From assembly GCF_007751035.1 (NCBI RefSeq), contig NZ_CP036433.1, forward strand, positions 5,685,001 through 5,749,000: a stretch of 64,000 bases of DNA. Direction: 5' to 3'. This DNA comes from Lignipirellula cremea. GTDB taxonomy: Bacteria > Planctomycetota > Planctomycetia > Pirellulales > Pirellulaceae. The notes beneath the pieces are model-generated. The model saw only the letters and a list, made by a program, of their open reading frames with translations, did not search any database and had not been told where the DNA came from. Shown here piece by piece: positions 13,778-22,899 of the stretch (within the stretch, counting starts at the first letter, position 1; each line of letters starts with the position of its first letter). The position numbers and the translations under genes were made by a program.

Positions 13778-16042
13778 ATGACGTTATTTCGATTTCCTGT
13801 GCTGGTCTGGCGCGACCTGGAGGGTCTGTACAACGCGTCCGTCGTAGAATGGGCGCCGGACTCGATCGGGGTCGACACCAAACCATCCGGCGCGCTGAAA
13901 CAGATCAAACGCTGGCTGGAATGGCGGGTCGAACTTTACGCCTCGGTGATGGAGCCCGACTTTCTGGAGCCGCGACTGCAGCAGGTCGACGTAACCGTGC
14001 GGCCGCGATACCGGGAAGAGGACCGCGTTTTCCCCAGCGAAGAACAAATCGAGCTCCGCGTCGTTTGCGTGCTGGGACGCCAGGCCAGCGGCATGCTCTG
14101 TTGTTCCCTGCCGATGTTTGGCCTGGTGTTCTATTACTACCAGGAATCGTCGCTCAAGCGACTGGTCGTTGAGCGGGTGCGCTCGCAGTTGGCGGAATGC
14201 ACTCCGGCCGAGGTCGCCAGCTACCTGCCGCCGGCCGAGTTCCACCTGGACCAGGTCTCCGTCCGTGGACCAGGCAAGGCGGCGTCGGCCATGCCCGAAC
14301 AACGCAACAAATCGCTCCAGCAGGTGGCCGAGCCGCTGGGTCGCACCGATGTGAAGAAGCGGTTCACGCCGGCCTGGCAGCGCGAGGAAGAACTGCGCGA
14401 CCTGGTCCAGCGACTCTCCCAGGAACGAGTCAACGTGCTGCTGCTGGGCGAACACGGCGTGGGGAAAACGACCCTGCTGGCGGCCGCGGTGCGCACCCTC
14501 GAGCGAAAAGCCGACGCCAAAGAACATCGCCAGGAGAACCGCCCTCGCCTGAGACACTGGCTGACCAGCGGGCCGCGACTGATTGCCGGGATGAAATATC
14601 TGGGCCAGTGGGAGCAGCGGTGCGAAGAAATCATCGCGGAACTTTCCAGCTTCGACGGCGTACTGTGCGTCGAGAGCCTGCTAGACCTGGTCCGGCACGG
14701 CGGTCGCGAAGCGAGCGACAGTATCGCCGCTTTCTTTCTCCCTTTCCTCGCCAGCGGCGAACTGCGGATGACCGCCGAAGCGACTCCCAGCGAGCTGGAT
14801 GCGTGCCGCCGTTTGCTACCTGGCTTTGCCGACCTGTTTCAAACCCTGCGTCTGCACTCCATGCCGCCGGACCGTGTGCGGCAAGCGCTGCAGCAAATGT
14901 CGGAAAGCGAATCCCGCAACCTGAAGATCGAAGTTCAAGAAGGCGCCATCGAAACCGTCAGCCGCCTGTTCCAGCGTTTCATCCCCTACCAGGCGTTGCC
15001 CGGCAAGGCGGCCCCGTTCCTCACCAACCTGATGTCCCAGGCAAAGCAGGAGGAACAGAAACAGGTCGACCCGGCCGCGGTGCTGGATGAATTTGTCCGC
15101 CAGACCGGGCTGCCGGAACTGTTCCTGCGCGACGATCTGCTGCTGAAAACCGACGAATTGCTGGCTGAGTTTGAAGCGGAAGTGATCGGCCAGACCGCCG
15201 CCTGCCGGGCCGCCTCGCAGCTGACGGCCGCCTTTAAAGCGGGCCTCAACGACCCGCAGCGGCCCGTTGGCGTGCTGCTGTTCTGCGGTCCGACCGGCGT
15301 TGGCAAAACGGAAATGGCGAAGACTCTGTCCCGCTACCTGTTTGGTCATGGCGCCCAGGGCGATCGACTGATTCGCCTGGACATGAGCGAGTACTCCGGC
15401 TGGGATGCGGCCGATCGCCTCATTACCAAACCGGACCGCACGCCCAGTGAGTTCCTACACAAGGTCAGAGCGCAACCTTTTGTGGTGGTGTTGCTGGACG
15501 AGATTGAGAAAGCCCATCCTGATGTGTTCGATCTGCTGATTGGCCTGCTGGATGAAGGCCGCTTGACCGACCGTTTTGGCCGCACCACCAGCTTCTGTAG
15601 CGCGATCATTATTATGACGTCCAACCTGGGCGTCTCCCGCACCGGGGCCATCGGCTTCGATTCCAGCGGTTCCGACGCCTTTGAGAAAGAGGTCCGTACG
15701 TTCTTCCGGCCCGAATTTTTTAACCGGATCGACGAGGTCGTCCCGTTTGAACCGCTCCGCCGGGAAGACTGCCGATTAATCGTGGAAAAACAGTTACGTG
15801 ATCTGTCGCAACGGGAAGGGCTCGCGGCAAAGCGGCTGCAGCTGCGCTGGACAGAACAGGTCGTCGATCTACTGACCGAGACCGGTTTCGACCCGCGATA
15901 CGGAGCCCGCCCCCTGCAGCGCGAGCTGGAAGTGCGAGTGACGGCGCCCCTGTCGCGGTTCCTGGTCGGCCAGCGAGATTCGGCAGCAACCGAGCTCGAG
16001 CTCCGCGTGGTCGATCAACAGGTTCAGGTTCGCTGGTGCTGA
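13778..16042 (+). CDS. Clp-like double AAA+ ATPase with divergent N-terminus
   Basis: The 754-aa protein has two AAA+ modules of the ClpA/ClpB type. D1 has Walker A GEHGVGKT (224-231) and the pore loop KYLGQWEQR with its aromatic residue, but its Walker B position reads VLCVES (295-300), lacking the Asp-Glu. D2 is complete: GPTGVGKT (504-511), LLDEIEKAH (Glu575), and FRPEFFNRIDEVV carrying the arginine finger. There is no coiled-coil middle domain, and the first 190 residues are not a Clp N domain. The ATG at 13778 follows GAGGAG; upstream in-frame codons look non-coding. It lies 170 bases after the DUF692 partner and in the same direction, so it could remodel or unfold the modified protein; that link is inferred. 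Alternatively it is a general disaggregase-like protein. Confidence 0.9.
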   Translation: MTLFRFPVLVWRDLEGLYNASVVEWAPDSIGVDTKPSGALKQIKRWLEWRVELYASVMEPDFLEPRLQQVDVTVRPRYREEDRVFPSEEQIELRVVCVLGRQASGMLCCSLPMFGLVFYYYQESSLKRLVVERVRSQLAECTPAEVASYLPPAEFHLDQVSVRGPGKAASAMPEQRNKSLQQVAEPLGRTDVKKRFTPAWQREEELRDLVQRLSQERVNVLLLGEHGVGKTTLLAAAVRTLERKADAKEHRQENRPRLRHWLTSGPRLIAGMKYLGQWEQRCEEIIAELSSFDGVLCVESLLDLVRHGGREASDSIAAFFLPFLASGELRMTAEATPSELDACRRLLPGFADLFQTLRLHSMPPDRVRQALQQMSESESRNLKIEVQEGAIETVSRLFQRFIPYQALPGKAAPFLTNLMSQAKQEEQKQVDPAAVLDEFVRQTGLPELFLRDDLLLKTDELLAEFEAEVIGQTAACRAASQLTAAFKAGLNDPQRPVGVLLFCGPTGVGKTEMAKTLSRYLFGHGAQGDRLIRLDMSEYSGWDAADRLITKPDRTPSEFLHKVRAQPFVVVLLDEIEKAHPDVFDLLIGLLDEGRLTDRFGRTTSFCSAIIIMTSNLGVSRTGAIGFDSSGSDAFEKEVRTFFRPEFFNRIDEVVPFEPLRREDCRLIVEKQLRDLSQREGLAAKRLQLRWTEQVVDLLTETGFDPRYGARPLQRELEVRVTAPLSRFLVGQRDSAATELELRVVDQQVQVRWC

Positions 16043-16221
16043 AATTTCCCCTGACCCGCAACATGGGAGCTTCGAACGCCTTAAAGCTGCTCCCGGGAGG
16101 GATCTCGAGGTTGTATTCACTTTGGTTGATTGGTAGGATAGCCCCGGAAAGATCTACGTTCTCCACGACGTTCGATCCCGCCATCCTCGCCTTGTGAATC
16201 GCCTACCAGAGGAGACCTTGC

Positions 16222-18303
16222 GTGCCGCGTACTCTTGTATTTGCCGCTGCAGCCCTACTGTTTACTGCCGCCACGGCGTCCGCTAACGAGCTCTCTACGT
16301 TCCCTGGTTTGTGGATCGACAATGTCGACGCCCAGACGACGGGCGTCTGGAAGGAATCCAAAAGCGTTCGTCCTTATATCGGCTCTGAGTACCTGGCCAG
16401 CGACGATCCCGAGGCCGTGATTCGCTATCGTTTTACTCTGCCCAAAGACGCCGACTATCACCTGTTACTCTCCTATAGTGCAGGCAGCAACCGGGCCTCG
16501 AATGTGCCGGTCCTGTTTACGACTGCCGAGGGACCGCAGGAATTGGCGCTCAACCAGAAAGTCAACCCAACCGATCTGCTGGGTTTCCAGCGATTGGGGG
16601 AATTCCCGTTAAAAGCGGGCGAGTTTACCATCGAAGTCGCCGGCCGCGGCGCCAACGGCTATATCATTGCCGACGCAGCCTGGCTGCTGACCACGACGGA
16701 ACTGGAAGCCGCCAAAAAGCTGGCCAAAACCAAACCGCCCGCCGTCGCTTCCAAAGCGGCCAATGCGCCGGAACCGCCTCCGGAACCGGCCCCGCCGTTT
16801 AACCGGCCGGCGTCCGCCAGCCAGTTCGCTACGATGACCTCGGACCAGTTGGACGAACTGCTGGCCCAGCATCTGGGGCCGATCGCCGATGATCAACTGA
16901 TCGACGATCCGACTTTTTTGCGAAGGGCTTCGCTCGATCTGCTCGGCCGCCAGCCCACGGTCGAGGAGTTGGAGTCTTTTATCGATTCCAAAGACCCCAA
17001 TCGCCGCCAGGTCGCCGTCGATCGCATGTTAGACTCGCCGGATTTTGGGTCAAACTGGTCCAACTACTGGTGCGATACGATCGCTGCGCGGCAGCAGGAA
17101 CCGGAACTAACCTTCCACGATTATCGTCCCTTCAAGGCATGGCTGGCGGAACAGCTCAACCAGGGCCAGGGCTGGGATGAAACGGTCTACCAGATGCTGA
17201 CCGCCAACGGCAAAGTGGGGGACGCGCCCGAGGCGACCTTCATCGGTTTCCATCAGGGGAACTCGCATCGTCTGGCTGGCGAAACCAGCCGCGTTTTCTT
17301 GAGCGTGCAAATCCACTGCGCTGAGTGCCACGACCATCCGTTCATTGACATGCCGCAGGAAACGTTCCACGGCATGGCGGCATTCTTTGCCCGGACCGAC
17401 GCCAAGATCGCCCAACTGGACAGTCGCCAGATCGAGGTCAAAAGCAAAACCAAAGGCGAGCACACCATCGCCGGCAAAAAAGGGGAGATTCTCCCCACGG
17501 CATTTGACAACCAGCCCTTGCCTGCCGACCAGTCGGACATCGCCCGGCGATCGGCCCTGGCCCGCTGGATCACGGCGCCGGAAAACAGCTACTTTGCCGC
17601 CTCGCACGTCAACCGGGTCTGGTCCCGTCTGATGGGCGTCGGATTTTACGATCCGGTCGACAACATGGGCGAAGATTCCGACCCGATCTACGACGACGTG
17701 CTGGCCGCGGTCTCGGGTCACCTTGTCGCTTCCCAGTACAATCCTAAATCCGTGATGCGACTGATTATCGGCTCCCGCGCTTACCGCCGCCGACTGGACG
17801 AATCGGCCAAAGAACCGCTGACCGCGGCCGTCACCAAGCAGATTCGCGGCGACGAGGTCTTCGATTCGCTGGCGACCGCGATCGCGCTGCCGAACTTTAC
17901 GCCCGAACGGGAGAAAAAATCGGCGGCCGTTCGGTTTCCGCCGCCGCCCAAGAGCACGCGGGATCTGGTCAACGAGGCCTTCGGATACGATCCGTCGTTC
18001 CGGGACCAGGATATCCCGCGAACCATGACCCAGGCGATGTTCCTGATGAACAACCCCCAGGTGCAGGACCAGATCAACGCCCAGGCGGACAGCGGCACGT
18101 TCCTGGCCAGCCTCCTCGCCGGGCAGCCGACCGACTCCGGCGCCATTGAACGCCTGTACGAGGCCGTGCTGGCCCGCCGGCCACAAGCCCGCGAAGTGGA
18201 AATCTGCCTGGCGCACATTAAAACGCTGCCCGACCGGGGCGCCGCTTTTGAGGATCTGCTCTGGAGTCTACTCAACTCGGCCGAGTTCACTACACGTCGA
18301 TAA
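16222..18303 (+). CDS. DUF1549/DUF1553 domain protein, secreted
   Basis: The 693-aa protein begins with a GTG (SD GAGGAG) and a signal peptide of about 21 residues. A beta-rich region resembling a carbohydrate-binding-like domain (to about 165) is followed by a Pro/Ala linker and a DUF1549 domain. That domain contains RRASLDLLGRQP and a CAECH motif near residue 367, which has the CxxCH form used for covalent haem attachment. DUF1553 follows from about residue 430 (ALARWITAPENSYFAASHVNRVWSRLMG). These paired domains are a planctomycete hallmark and are usually tied to degradation of sulfated polysaccharides, though their chemistry is unresolved. The usual neighbour, a DUF1501 protein, is not here. 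It ends just before tRNA-Ala with a hairpin between. Confidence 0.92.
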   Translation: MPRTLVFAAAALLFTAATASANELSTFPGLWIDNVDAQTTGVWKESKSVRPYIGSEYLASDDPEAVIRYRFTLPKDADYHLLLSYSAGSNRASNVPVLFTTAEGPQELALNQKVNPTDLLGFQRLGEFPLKAGEFTIEVAGRGANGYIIADAAWLLTTTELEAAKKLAKTKPPAVASKAANAPEPPPEPAPPFNRPASASQFATMTSDQLDELLAQHLGPIADDQLIDDPTFLRRASLDLLGRQPTVEELESFIDSKDPNRRQVAVDRMLDSPDFGSNWSNYWCDTIAARQQEPELTFHDYRPFKAWLAEQLNQGQGWDETVYQMLTANGKVGDAPEATFIGFHQGNSHRLAGETSRVFLSVQIHCAECHDHPFIDMPQETFHGMAAFFARTDAKIAQLDSRQIEVKSKTKGEHTIAGKKGEILPTAFDNQPLPADQSDIARRSALARWITAPENSYFAASHVNRVWSRLMGVGFYDPVDNMGEDSDPIYDDVLAAVSGHLVASQYNPKSVMRLIIGSRAYRRRLDESAKEPLTAAVTKQIRGDEVFDSLATAIALPNFTPEREKKSAAVRFPPPPKSTRDLVNEAFGYDPSFRDQDIPRTMTQAMFLMNNPQVQDQINAQADSGTFLASLLAGQPTDSGAIERLYEAVLARRPQAREVEICLAHIKTLPDRGAAFEDLLWSLLNSAEFTTRR

Positions 18304-18321
18304 ATGCGGCGTTTTCCCACG

Positions 18322-18344
18322 CCGGCGACGGCTTTCGTCGCCGG
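18322..18344 (+). terminator. candidate hairpin terminator after DUF1549/1553 gene
   Basis: A perfect 9-bp stem, CCGGCGACG (18322-18330) and CGTCGCCGG (18336-18344), with a 5-base loop, 19 bases after the stop codon. There is no T tract, so it could be a transcript-stabilising stem or a weak terminator. Confidence 0.4.
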
Positions 18345-18390
18345 ATCCCGGTCGAAAAGCGACTGCAGAAAAAAGGGCCCCCAGGCGCCG

Positions 18391-18419
18391 TTGACACATC
18401 CGGCGGCTGGTGATAAATT
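18391..18419 (+). promoter_or_regulatory. sigma70-type promoter of tRNA-Ala
   Basis: TTGACA (18391-18396), a 17-base spacer, then TAAATT (18414-18419), 13 bases ahead of the first tRNA base. The -35 box is a perfect consensus and the spacing is ideal. Confidence 0.7.
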
Positions 18420-18431
18420 GCTGAAACTGAC

Positions 18432-18504
18432 GGGGGATTAGCTCAGTTGGGAGAGCGTCTGGCTGGCAGCCAGAAGGTCATCGGTTCAAGTCCGTTATCC
18501 TCCA
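18432..18504 (+). tRNA. tRNA-Ala (anticodon GGC)
   Basis: A complete cloverleaf. The acceptor stem is GGGGGAT with ATCCTCC (one G-T pair), the D arm GCTC/GAGC, and the anticodon arm TCTGG-CTGGCAG-CCAGA with GGC at positions 34-36. The T arm has the loop TTCAAGT; its stem has one T-T mismatch. GGC reads GCC alanine codons. No 3' CCA is encoded (the sequence after the discriminator A is CTA). It has its own promoter and terminator. Confidence 0.93.
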
Positions 18505-18510
18505 CTATCC

Positions 18511-18546
18511 AACCCGATCTGGACAATGTTCCAGATCGGGTTTTTT
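18511..18546 (+). terminator. intrinsic terminator after tRNA-Ala
   Basis: A 13-bp perfect stem, 18511-18523 with 18530-18542 (AACCCGATCTGGA with its complement), a 6-base loop and a run of six T (18541-18546). A strong Rho-independent terminator directly after the tRNA. Confidence 0.92.
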
Positions 18547-18677
18547 CGTGGACGGACGTGATGCAACGCGGTCCACAAGCCGCCGCGATTTTTCCCGGTT
18601 CGAGGCCAATTCCCATTGGCAAACTCGCTGATCTGATATCGCGTATGGGCCTGCCTACACAGGAAATGTCGGGCGTC

Positions 18678-19088
18678 TCAGTCATCGCCCAGCATGTAAA
18701 GCAGCCATTCAACAATTGTCGGCCAGGCATCGCCCACCGCTTCAAAAGAACCGGAAGAACCAATGGAGCCGAACGTCCAGTTCCGGTCGATGTTGTAACC
18801 ATCGCAGTCGCCGGCGTAGTTGTCTCCCACAATCAAAATGGAGCTCAGGTTTGCGGCAGTTTCACGATCGTAAATGTCGTGCGGGTCGATCGCGAAGTCG
18901 ATCATGTAGGTTCCGCTTCCAATGGAACCACAGCCGATTTTTCGATAGAACGCAAAAAGATGCTCCGGAAAATCAGGGTGGCTGTTCAGCAGAGATTGCA
19001 GATCTAACTCGTTGACCGGTTCAAGTTGCGAATCGGGGTACTGCGAACGGAGGAGACTGCTAAGTTTCTCAAGGGAGTCGTCGTGCAT
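18678..19088 (-). CDS. SMI1/KNR4 (SUKH) family protein
   Basis: The 136-aa acidic protein has the SUKH fold signature: an early helix, then PEHLFAFYRKIGCGSIG, and a later HDIYDRE...ILIVGDNYAGDCDGYNI stretch that forms the core strands. It ends with a helix (WPTIVEWLLYMLG). Many SUKH proteins are immunity proteins against polymorphic or contact-dependent toxins, but others have no toxin partner. No toxin gene is adjacent: the neighbours are tRNA-Ala and methionine aminopeptidase. The biological role is therefore open. It reads in the same direction as map and starts 15 bases after its stop. Confidence 0.8.
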   Translation of the reverse strand: MHDDSLEKLSSLLRSQYPDSQLEPVNELDLQSLLNSHPDFPEHLFAFYRKIGCGSIGSGTYMIDFAIDPHDIYDRETAANLSSILIVGDNYAGDCDGYNIDRNWTFGSIGSSGSFEAVGDAWPTIVEWLLYMLGDD

Positions 19089-19103
19089 GGCGGAAATGCT
19101 TTG

Positions 19104-19862
19104 TTAACCGCAGGCCTCGGAAAGCGTCGCTACGATCGGGGCGCCCCGCGTCACAATGATCGTATGCTCGAATTGGGCGGACAGGTTTTCCGGATGGCCG
19201 ACGAGCGTCCAGCCGTCGTCTGCTTCCTTGACTTGCGTACTTTTCGTGGAGAGAAACGGCTCGATGGCCAGGACCTGGCCGAGCTGGAGTCGGCGGGTGT
19301 CGAGACGATCATAGAAGCAGGCGATGCCTTCGGGCTCTTCGTGGAGACTGCGTCCGATACCATGGCCGGCAAGGTTCATGATGACCTTGAACCCGTGCGC
19401 CCTGGCCGTACGCTGGATCGCCTGGCCGATCCGATTGATGGGGGCGCCGGCCCGGGCTTCGGTGATCGCGTTTTTGAGGGCCAGTTCCGTGGCATGGCAC
19501 AACTTCGCTTTGACGCGTGCTGCAGGCGGGACCGCGATGGTGCCGCCGGTATCCGCGAAATAGCCGTCCAGCTCGGCGGAAACATCGACGTTGACCACGT
19601 CTCCCGCCTGGATGATGCGGTCGCCGGGAATTCCATGCGCGGCTTCTTCATTCACGCTGATGCAGGTGGCGCCGGGAAAGTTATACGTAACTCGGGGCGC
19701 TGATTTAGCTCCCAGGCGATCCAACAACTGTGCGCCCAGATGATCCAGTTCGGCGGTCGTCATACCGGGCTCCACTGCACTCAGCATGGCGTCGCGCACG
19801 CGGGCGACGACGCGTCCGGCATTCAGAATCCCGTCAATGTCGTGCTGGCCTTCTACCGTCAT
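19104..19862 (-). CDS. map: methionine aminopeptidase type I
   Basis: The 252-aa enzyme removes the N-terminal methionine from nascent proteins. The pita-bread-fold metal ligands are all visible: Asp in NVDVSAELDGYFADTG (two Asp), His in GHGIGRSLHEEP, Glu in LAIEPF and Glu in QFEHTI. The substrate-contacting His in NEEAAHGIPG is also present. Its length matches type I enzymes without the N-terminal zinc-binding extension. The start ATG at 19862 gives a short lead-in before the first helix. It probably forms a two-gene unit with the SUKH protein downstream. The usual partners secY and infA are not here, so it may be an additional copy, as many planctomycetes carry. Confidence 0.95.
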   Translation of the reverse strand: MTVEGQHDIDGILNAGRVVARVRDAMLSAVEPGMTTAELDHLGAQLLDRLGAKSAPRVTYNFPGATCISVNEEAAHGIPGDRIIQAGDVVNVDVSAELDGYFADTGGTIAVPPAARVKAKLCHATELALKNAITEARAGAPINRIGQAIQRTARAHGFKVIMNLAGHGIGRSLHEEPEGIACFYDRLDTRRLQLGQVLAIEPFLSTKSTQVKEADDGWTLVGHPENLSAQFEHTIIVTRGAPIVATLSEACG

Positions 19863-20034
19863 TGGTTTTCCTTGAATGTGTTGATAGAGGACGAGCGTAA
19901 AGGATTACGGGTCGTACCCTGGCAAGAAGGATGGGAGCTGCTCCACGACGCCGCCCGTTTCCGCGATGGATGCGGCAGCCGGCGGCGCATGATCGTTAGA
20001 TTCAGGCCGCACCCGGCGTCTTTCTGCCGGGGAA

Positions 20035-20544
20035 TCAGCGTTTTGCTCCCGCGGTTCTAACCACGTCAACCTGGTTGCCGCAAGGGCAGGTATAGGTGTC
20101 CATCTGCGTGCCCGTATAGAGGTTCGCTTGACTTCCTCGATTCTCAAATTTTCGTCCACACCGGCGGCATGTTCCCCCGTTATACGCAGCCGCAGAGTAG
20201 ATCCAGCGCGAGATACCAAAAATCGCAAGACCGACCGCAAGCACGGTCAAGACCCAGCCAATCGTGCGGTTGGCTACGGTGTCATTGGCTGCATCCCCCT
20301 GCTTTGGGTAAGGAGCCAGGGGACTCTCGGCTTCAAACCGACGTCTGTTTTCGATTTCACGGACCAGGCGGTCGGTATCGCTTGACGATCCCTCCCGCGG
20401 AACCGTCGGCCTGGAGCTGGGGTCCGATCCGTACTGGGCAATTAACCTGGCGTCTGGATTCCAGGTTGCCTGGTCAGGCTGCTTCTGGTCCGTGGACTGG
20501 CTGTCAGCCTGCAGGAGCACTAGCGTGAAGAGCAACGAATACAT
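20035..20544 (-). CDS. membrane protein with C-terminal zinc ribbon, function unknown
   Basis: The 169-aa protein has a short hydrophobic start (MYSLLFTLVLLQAD) that could be a signal peptide, and a polar, Asp/Arg-rich region from about 15 to 88. One TM helix follows (about 93-113, GWVLTVLAVGLAIFGISRWIY), and then a small cysteine module CRRCG...CPCG (about 125-155) that looks like a zinc ribbon. I do not recognise the family. The layout, an exported N-terminal region and a cytoplasmic zinc ribbon, suggests a small regulatory or scaffold protein. It stands alone, convergent with nothing nearby; the gap to map is 172 bases. Confidence 0.65.
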   Translation of the reverse strand: MYSLLFTLVLLQADSQSTDQKQPDQATWNPDARLIAQYGSDPSSRPTVPREGSSSDTDRLVREIENRRRFEAESPLAPYPKQGDAANDTVANRTIGWVLTVLAVGLAIFGISRWIYSAAAYNGGTCRRCGRKFENRGSQANLYTGTQMDTYTCPCGNQVDVVRTAGAKR

Positions 20545-21024
20545 GTTAGTGATTCTCAGCTTTTTTGTGAGACGCGCCGTAGAATGGCAGCCAGCTCCCG
20601 GTCGCGAAACGAGATGATGCCTGGGTAAACGCCTGGCCTGGTGGTTCGCATTATGCGGTGTGGTGTTCCTTCGAATGACCCGCTTCGCTCGCCAGGATCA
20701 CCGAAGTCGCAACCCTCTGCCGATTCACATCGATGCGTGGGCGATTGCCAGCGGAATGGGGCCAGGCTCACGTCAGCCACGAAACCCGCAGGATACAAGA
20801 TACTCAAGGCGGTTTGCAACAACGCCGTTCCCGCCAGCCGTGGTCGACCAGGTTTGCTGGTATCGCCTTTGCCAAATGGCTCCTTCAGATCAGGGCGGAC
20901 GTAAACGGGAGCGGAAAAAATAATCGCGGACCGCGTGTGGACGGCAGCAATCCGGAGGCGGGGGAATTACACTACGGTTTTCCTGGTTGGATTTCCCTGC
21001 TTTCTTTGATGGAGTGCCGCCCCG
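20545..21024. other. 480-base divergent spacer
   Basis: Between the leftward zinc-ribbon membrane protein and the rightward Tat isomerase. Several short frames exist on both strands, but they lack starts with good Shine-Dalgarno sites and recognisable protein features. No RNA gene or strong hairpin was seen; the region presumably holds two promoters. Confidence 0.4.
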
Positions 21025-21912
21025 ATGATCTCTCAGCCTTCCCGCCGCACGTTTTTGCAATCGCTTGGCGCCGCCGCGACCGTTGCCAGTCTGGCGCCGG
21101 GCGCCGCGCTGGCTGCTCCGTTGAAGGGGGCGAACATGGCCTACGGGCTGGTGACCTATCAATGGGGGAAAGACTGGGACCTGCCCACGCTGATCAAAAA
21201 TTGCGAACAGGCCAAAGTCTACGGGGTGGAACTGCGCACCACGCACGCCCATGGCGTGGAGCCGACTTTGAGCAAAATCCAGCGGGAAGAGGTCGTCAAG
21301 CGCTTTAACGATTCGCCTGTGCAACTGGTGAGCCTGGGCAGTAACGAGCGGTTCGACAGCCCTGATCCGGCGGTGCTGAAGAAGGCGATCGAAACCAGCA
21401 AAGAGTTCCTGCGACTCGCGCATGACGTGGGCGCCACCGGGGTGAAGGTCAAGCCAGATCGTTTCTATCCGACGGTCGCACACGAGAAAACGATCGCGCA
21501 GATTGGCGGCGCTTTGAACGAGCTGGGCGAGTACGCCACCGGCTTTGGGCAACAGGTGCGTCTGGAAGTGCATGGCCAGTGCGGCGAGCCGGCGACGATC
21601 AAAAAGATCATGGACGTGGCCGACAACGAGAACGTCGCGGTCTGCTGGAACTCGAACGCGCAGGATCTGGAAGGGCCCGGCCTGGAGCAGAACTTCAATC
21701 TGCTGATCAAGCGATTTGGCGCCACCTGCCATGTTCGCCCTCTCGACGACGCCGATTATCCTTACGCCCAGCTGATTCAGTTGCTGGTAGACGCCGACTA
21801 CCAGGGCTGGCTGATGCTGGAAGACGGACGCATGGTGGCCGATCCGGTCGAACAGCTGGCGCGCCAAGCGATTCTTTTCAAAAAAATGGTGGCGGCCGCC
21901 CAGTCCAAGTGA
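21025..21912 (+). CDS. Tat-exported xylose-isomerase-like TIM-barrel protein (sugar phosphate isomerase/epimerase family)
   Basis: The 295-aa protein opens with a Tat signal (SRRTFLQSLGAAATVASLAPGAALA, shown by its SRRTFLQ core at residues 6-12). The rest matches AP-endonuclease-2/xylose-isomerase-like barrels: NCEQAKVYGVELR early, GVKVKPDRF, a metal-region glutamate in LEVHGQCGEPATI, CWNSN, and a late LMLEDGRM. Such exported barrels are abundant in planctomycetes and probably act on sugars or polyols in the periplasm, but their substrates are mostly unknown. The ATG at 21025 has GGAGTG upstream. It is separated by 219 bases from the following lipoprotein gene. Confidence 0.88.
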   Translation: MISQPSRRTFLQSLGAAATVASLAPGAALAAPLKGANMAYGLVTYQWGKDWDLPTLIKNCEQAKVYGVELRTTHAHGVEPTLSKIQREEVVKRFNDSPVQLVSLGSNERFDSPDPAVLKKAIETSKEFLRLAHDVGATGVKVKPDRFYPTVAHEKTIAQIGGALNELGEYATGFGQQVRLEVHGQCGEPATIKKIMDVADNENVAVCWNSNAQDLEGPGLEQNFNLLIKRFGATCHVRPLDDADYPYAQLIQLLVDADYQGWLMLEDGRMVADPVEQLARQAILFKKMVAAAQSK

Positions 21913-22131
21913 CCCGCGGATGGACCGCCGTTGATTCCGCGAACCTTGAACCGCGATGCTTGATTAGCGGTTCGAAGCGGCTGCAAATGTCGTCGCCTGG
22001 GGTCAACGATGGCAAAACTAGCATTGCACCGATTTGCGGGACGCGTGTATCCTGTTGGGAACATTGGAATATTTCATGGGGCCATCGGAACGGCCCTGAG
22101 ATGTGTACATTGCCTGCAAGGAGGCGCCCTG

Positions 22132-22899
22132 ATGTTGAAATTCCGTTCAACAATCGCAGTCGGTCTTTCGTTGGTGCTTTTGGGATCGCTCGGCTGCAAT
22201 AGTTCTTCCAATGAGCCGGCCGTGCCGTCGGCCGCCATTTCGCCCGAGCCGCAGTCGGCTTCGCAGCAGCCCGTTACCGATGTCGGCAACGCGCAATTGC
22301 CTGAGGGCCTGCTCAATCAGAATCACGGCCCGATCGACTATCCGATCGAGCAGTTCCAGCCGTATCCGGACGAACCGGGCCAGCCGCAGCACGCCGAGAT
22401 TCCGGTCGTGGTTTTCAAAACCACGATGGGCGATATCAAGATGCGCCTGTTTAAAGAAAAAGCCCCGGTTACCGTGGCGAATTTCCTAGATAATTATGTG
22501 GAAACCGACTTCTACCATGGCACCATCTTCCACCATGTGGATCCCGGTTTCATGATTGTCGCCGGCGGTTTCACGGCCGATATGGAGCGGAAAGCAACCC
22601 GCACGCCGATCACCAATGAGTCGAACAACGGCCTCAAAAACAAACGCGGCGCCGTGGGCATGATTCGCGAGCCGGGCTACAGCAAGAGCGCCACCTCGCA
22701 GTTCTTTATCAACCTGGCCGATAACCCTGATCTGGATTATGTGGATGAGGAGAATTCCGGCTATTGCGTGTTCGGCGAAGTGCTGGATGAAAGCATGCCG
22801 GTCATCCAGCGAATCGCCCAGGCGGCAACCAAAACGGCCAAAGGCGCCAGCTCGCCGGTGGAACCGATCGTGATCACCGGACATCAGCGTCTGGAATAA
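22132..22899 (+). CDS. cyclophilin-type peptidyl-prolyl cis-trans isomerase, lipoprotein
   Basis: The 255-aa protein starts at the ATG 22132, preceded by AAGGAGG. A lipobox (LLGSLGCNSS, Cys at about residue 22) predicts attachment to a membrane as a lipoprotein. A Ser/Pro/Gln-rich linker leads to the cyclophilin domain (about residue 95 onward) with VVFKTTMGDIKMRLF, FYHGTIFHHVDPGFMIVAGG, and SATSQFFINLADNPDLDY. The last contains the family's substrate-groove Phe and Asn residues. It assists folding of exported proteins by isomerising prolyl bonds. The rather long upstream frame to 22009 is rejected because it lacks a leader. Confidence 0.93.
   Translation: MLKFRSTIAVGLSLVLLGSLGCNSSSNEPAVPSAAISPEPQSASQQPVTDVGNAQLPEGLLNQNHGPIDYPIEQFQPYPDEPGQPQHAEIPVVVFKTTMGDIKMRLFKEKAPVTVANFLDNYVETDFYHGTIFHHVDPGFMIVAGGFTADMERKATRTPITNESNNGLKNKRGAVGMIREPGYSKSATSQFFINLADNPDLDYVDEENSGYCVFGEVLDESMPVIQRIAQAATKTAKGASSPVEPIVITGHQRLE

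Noticed and set aside
19026-19703. Rightward frame antisense to map
   Set aside because: The opposite strand encodes methionine aminopeptidase with all metal ligands; this frame is a GC-composition shadow.
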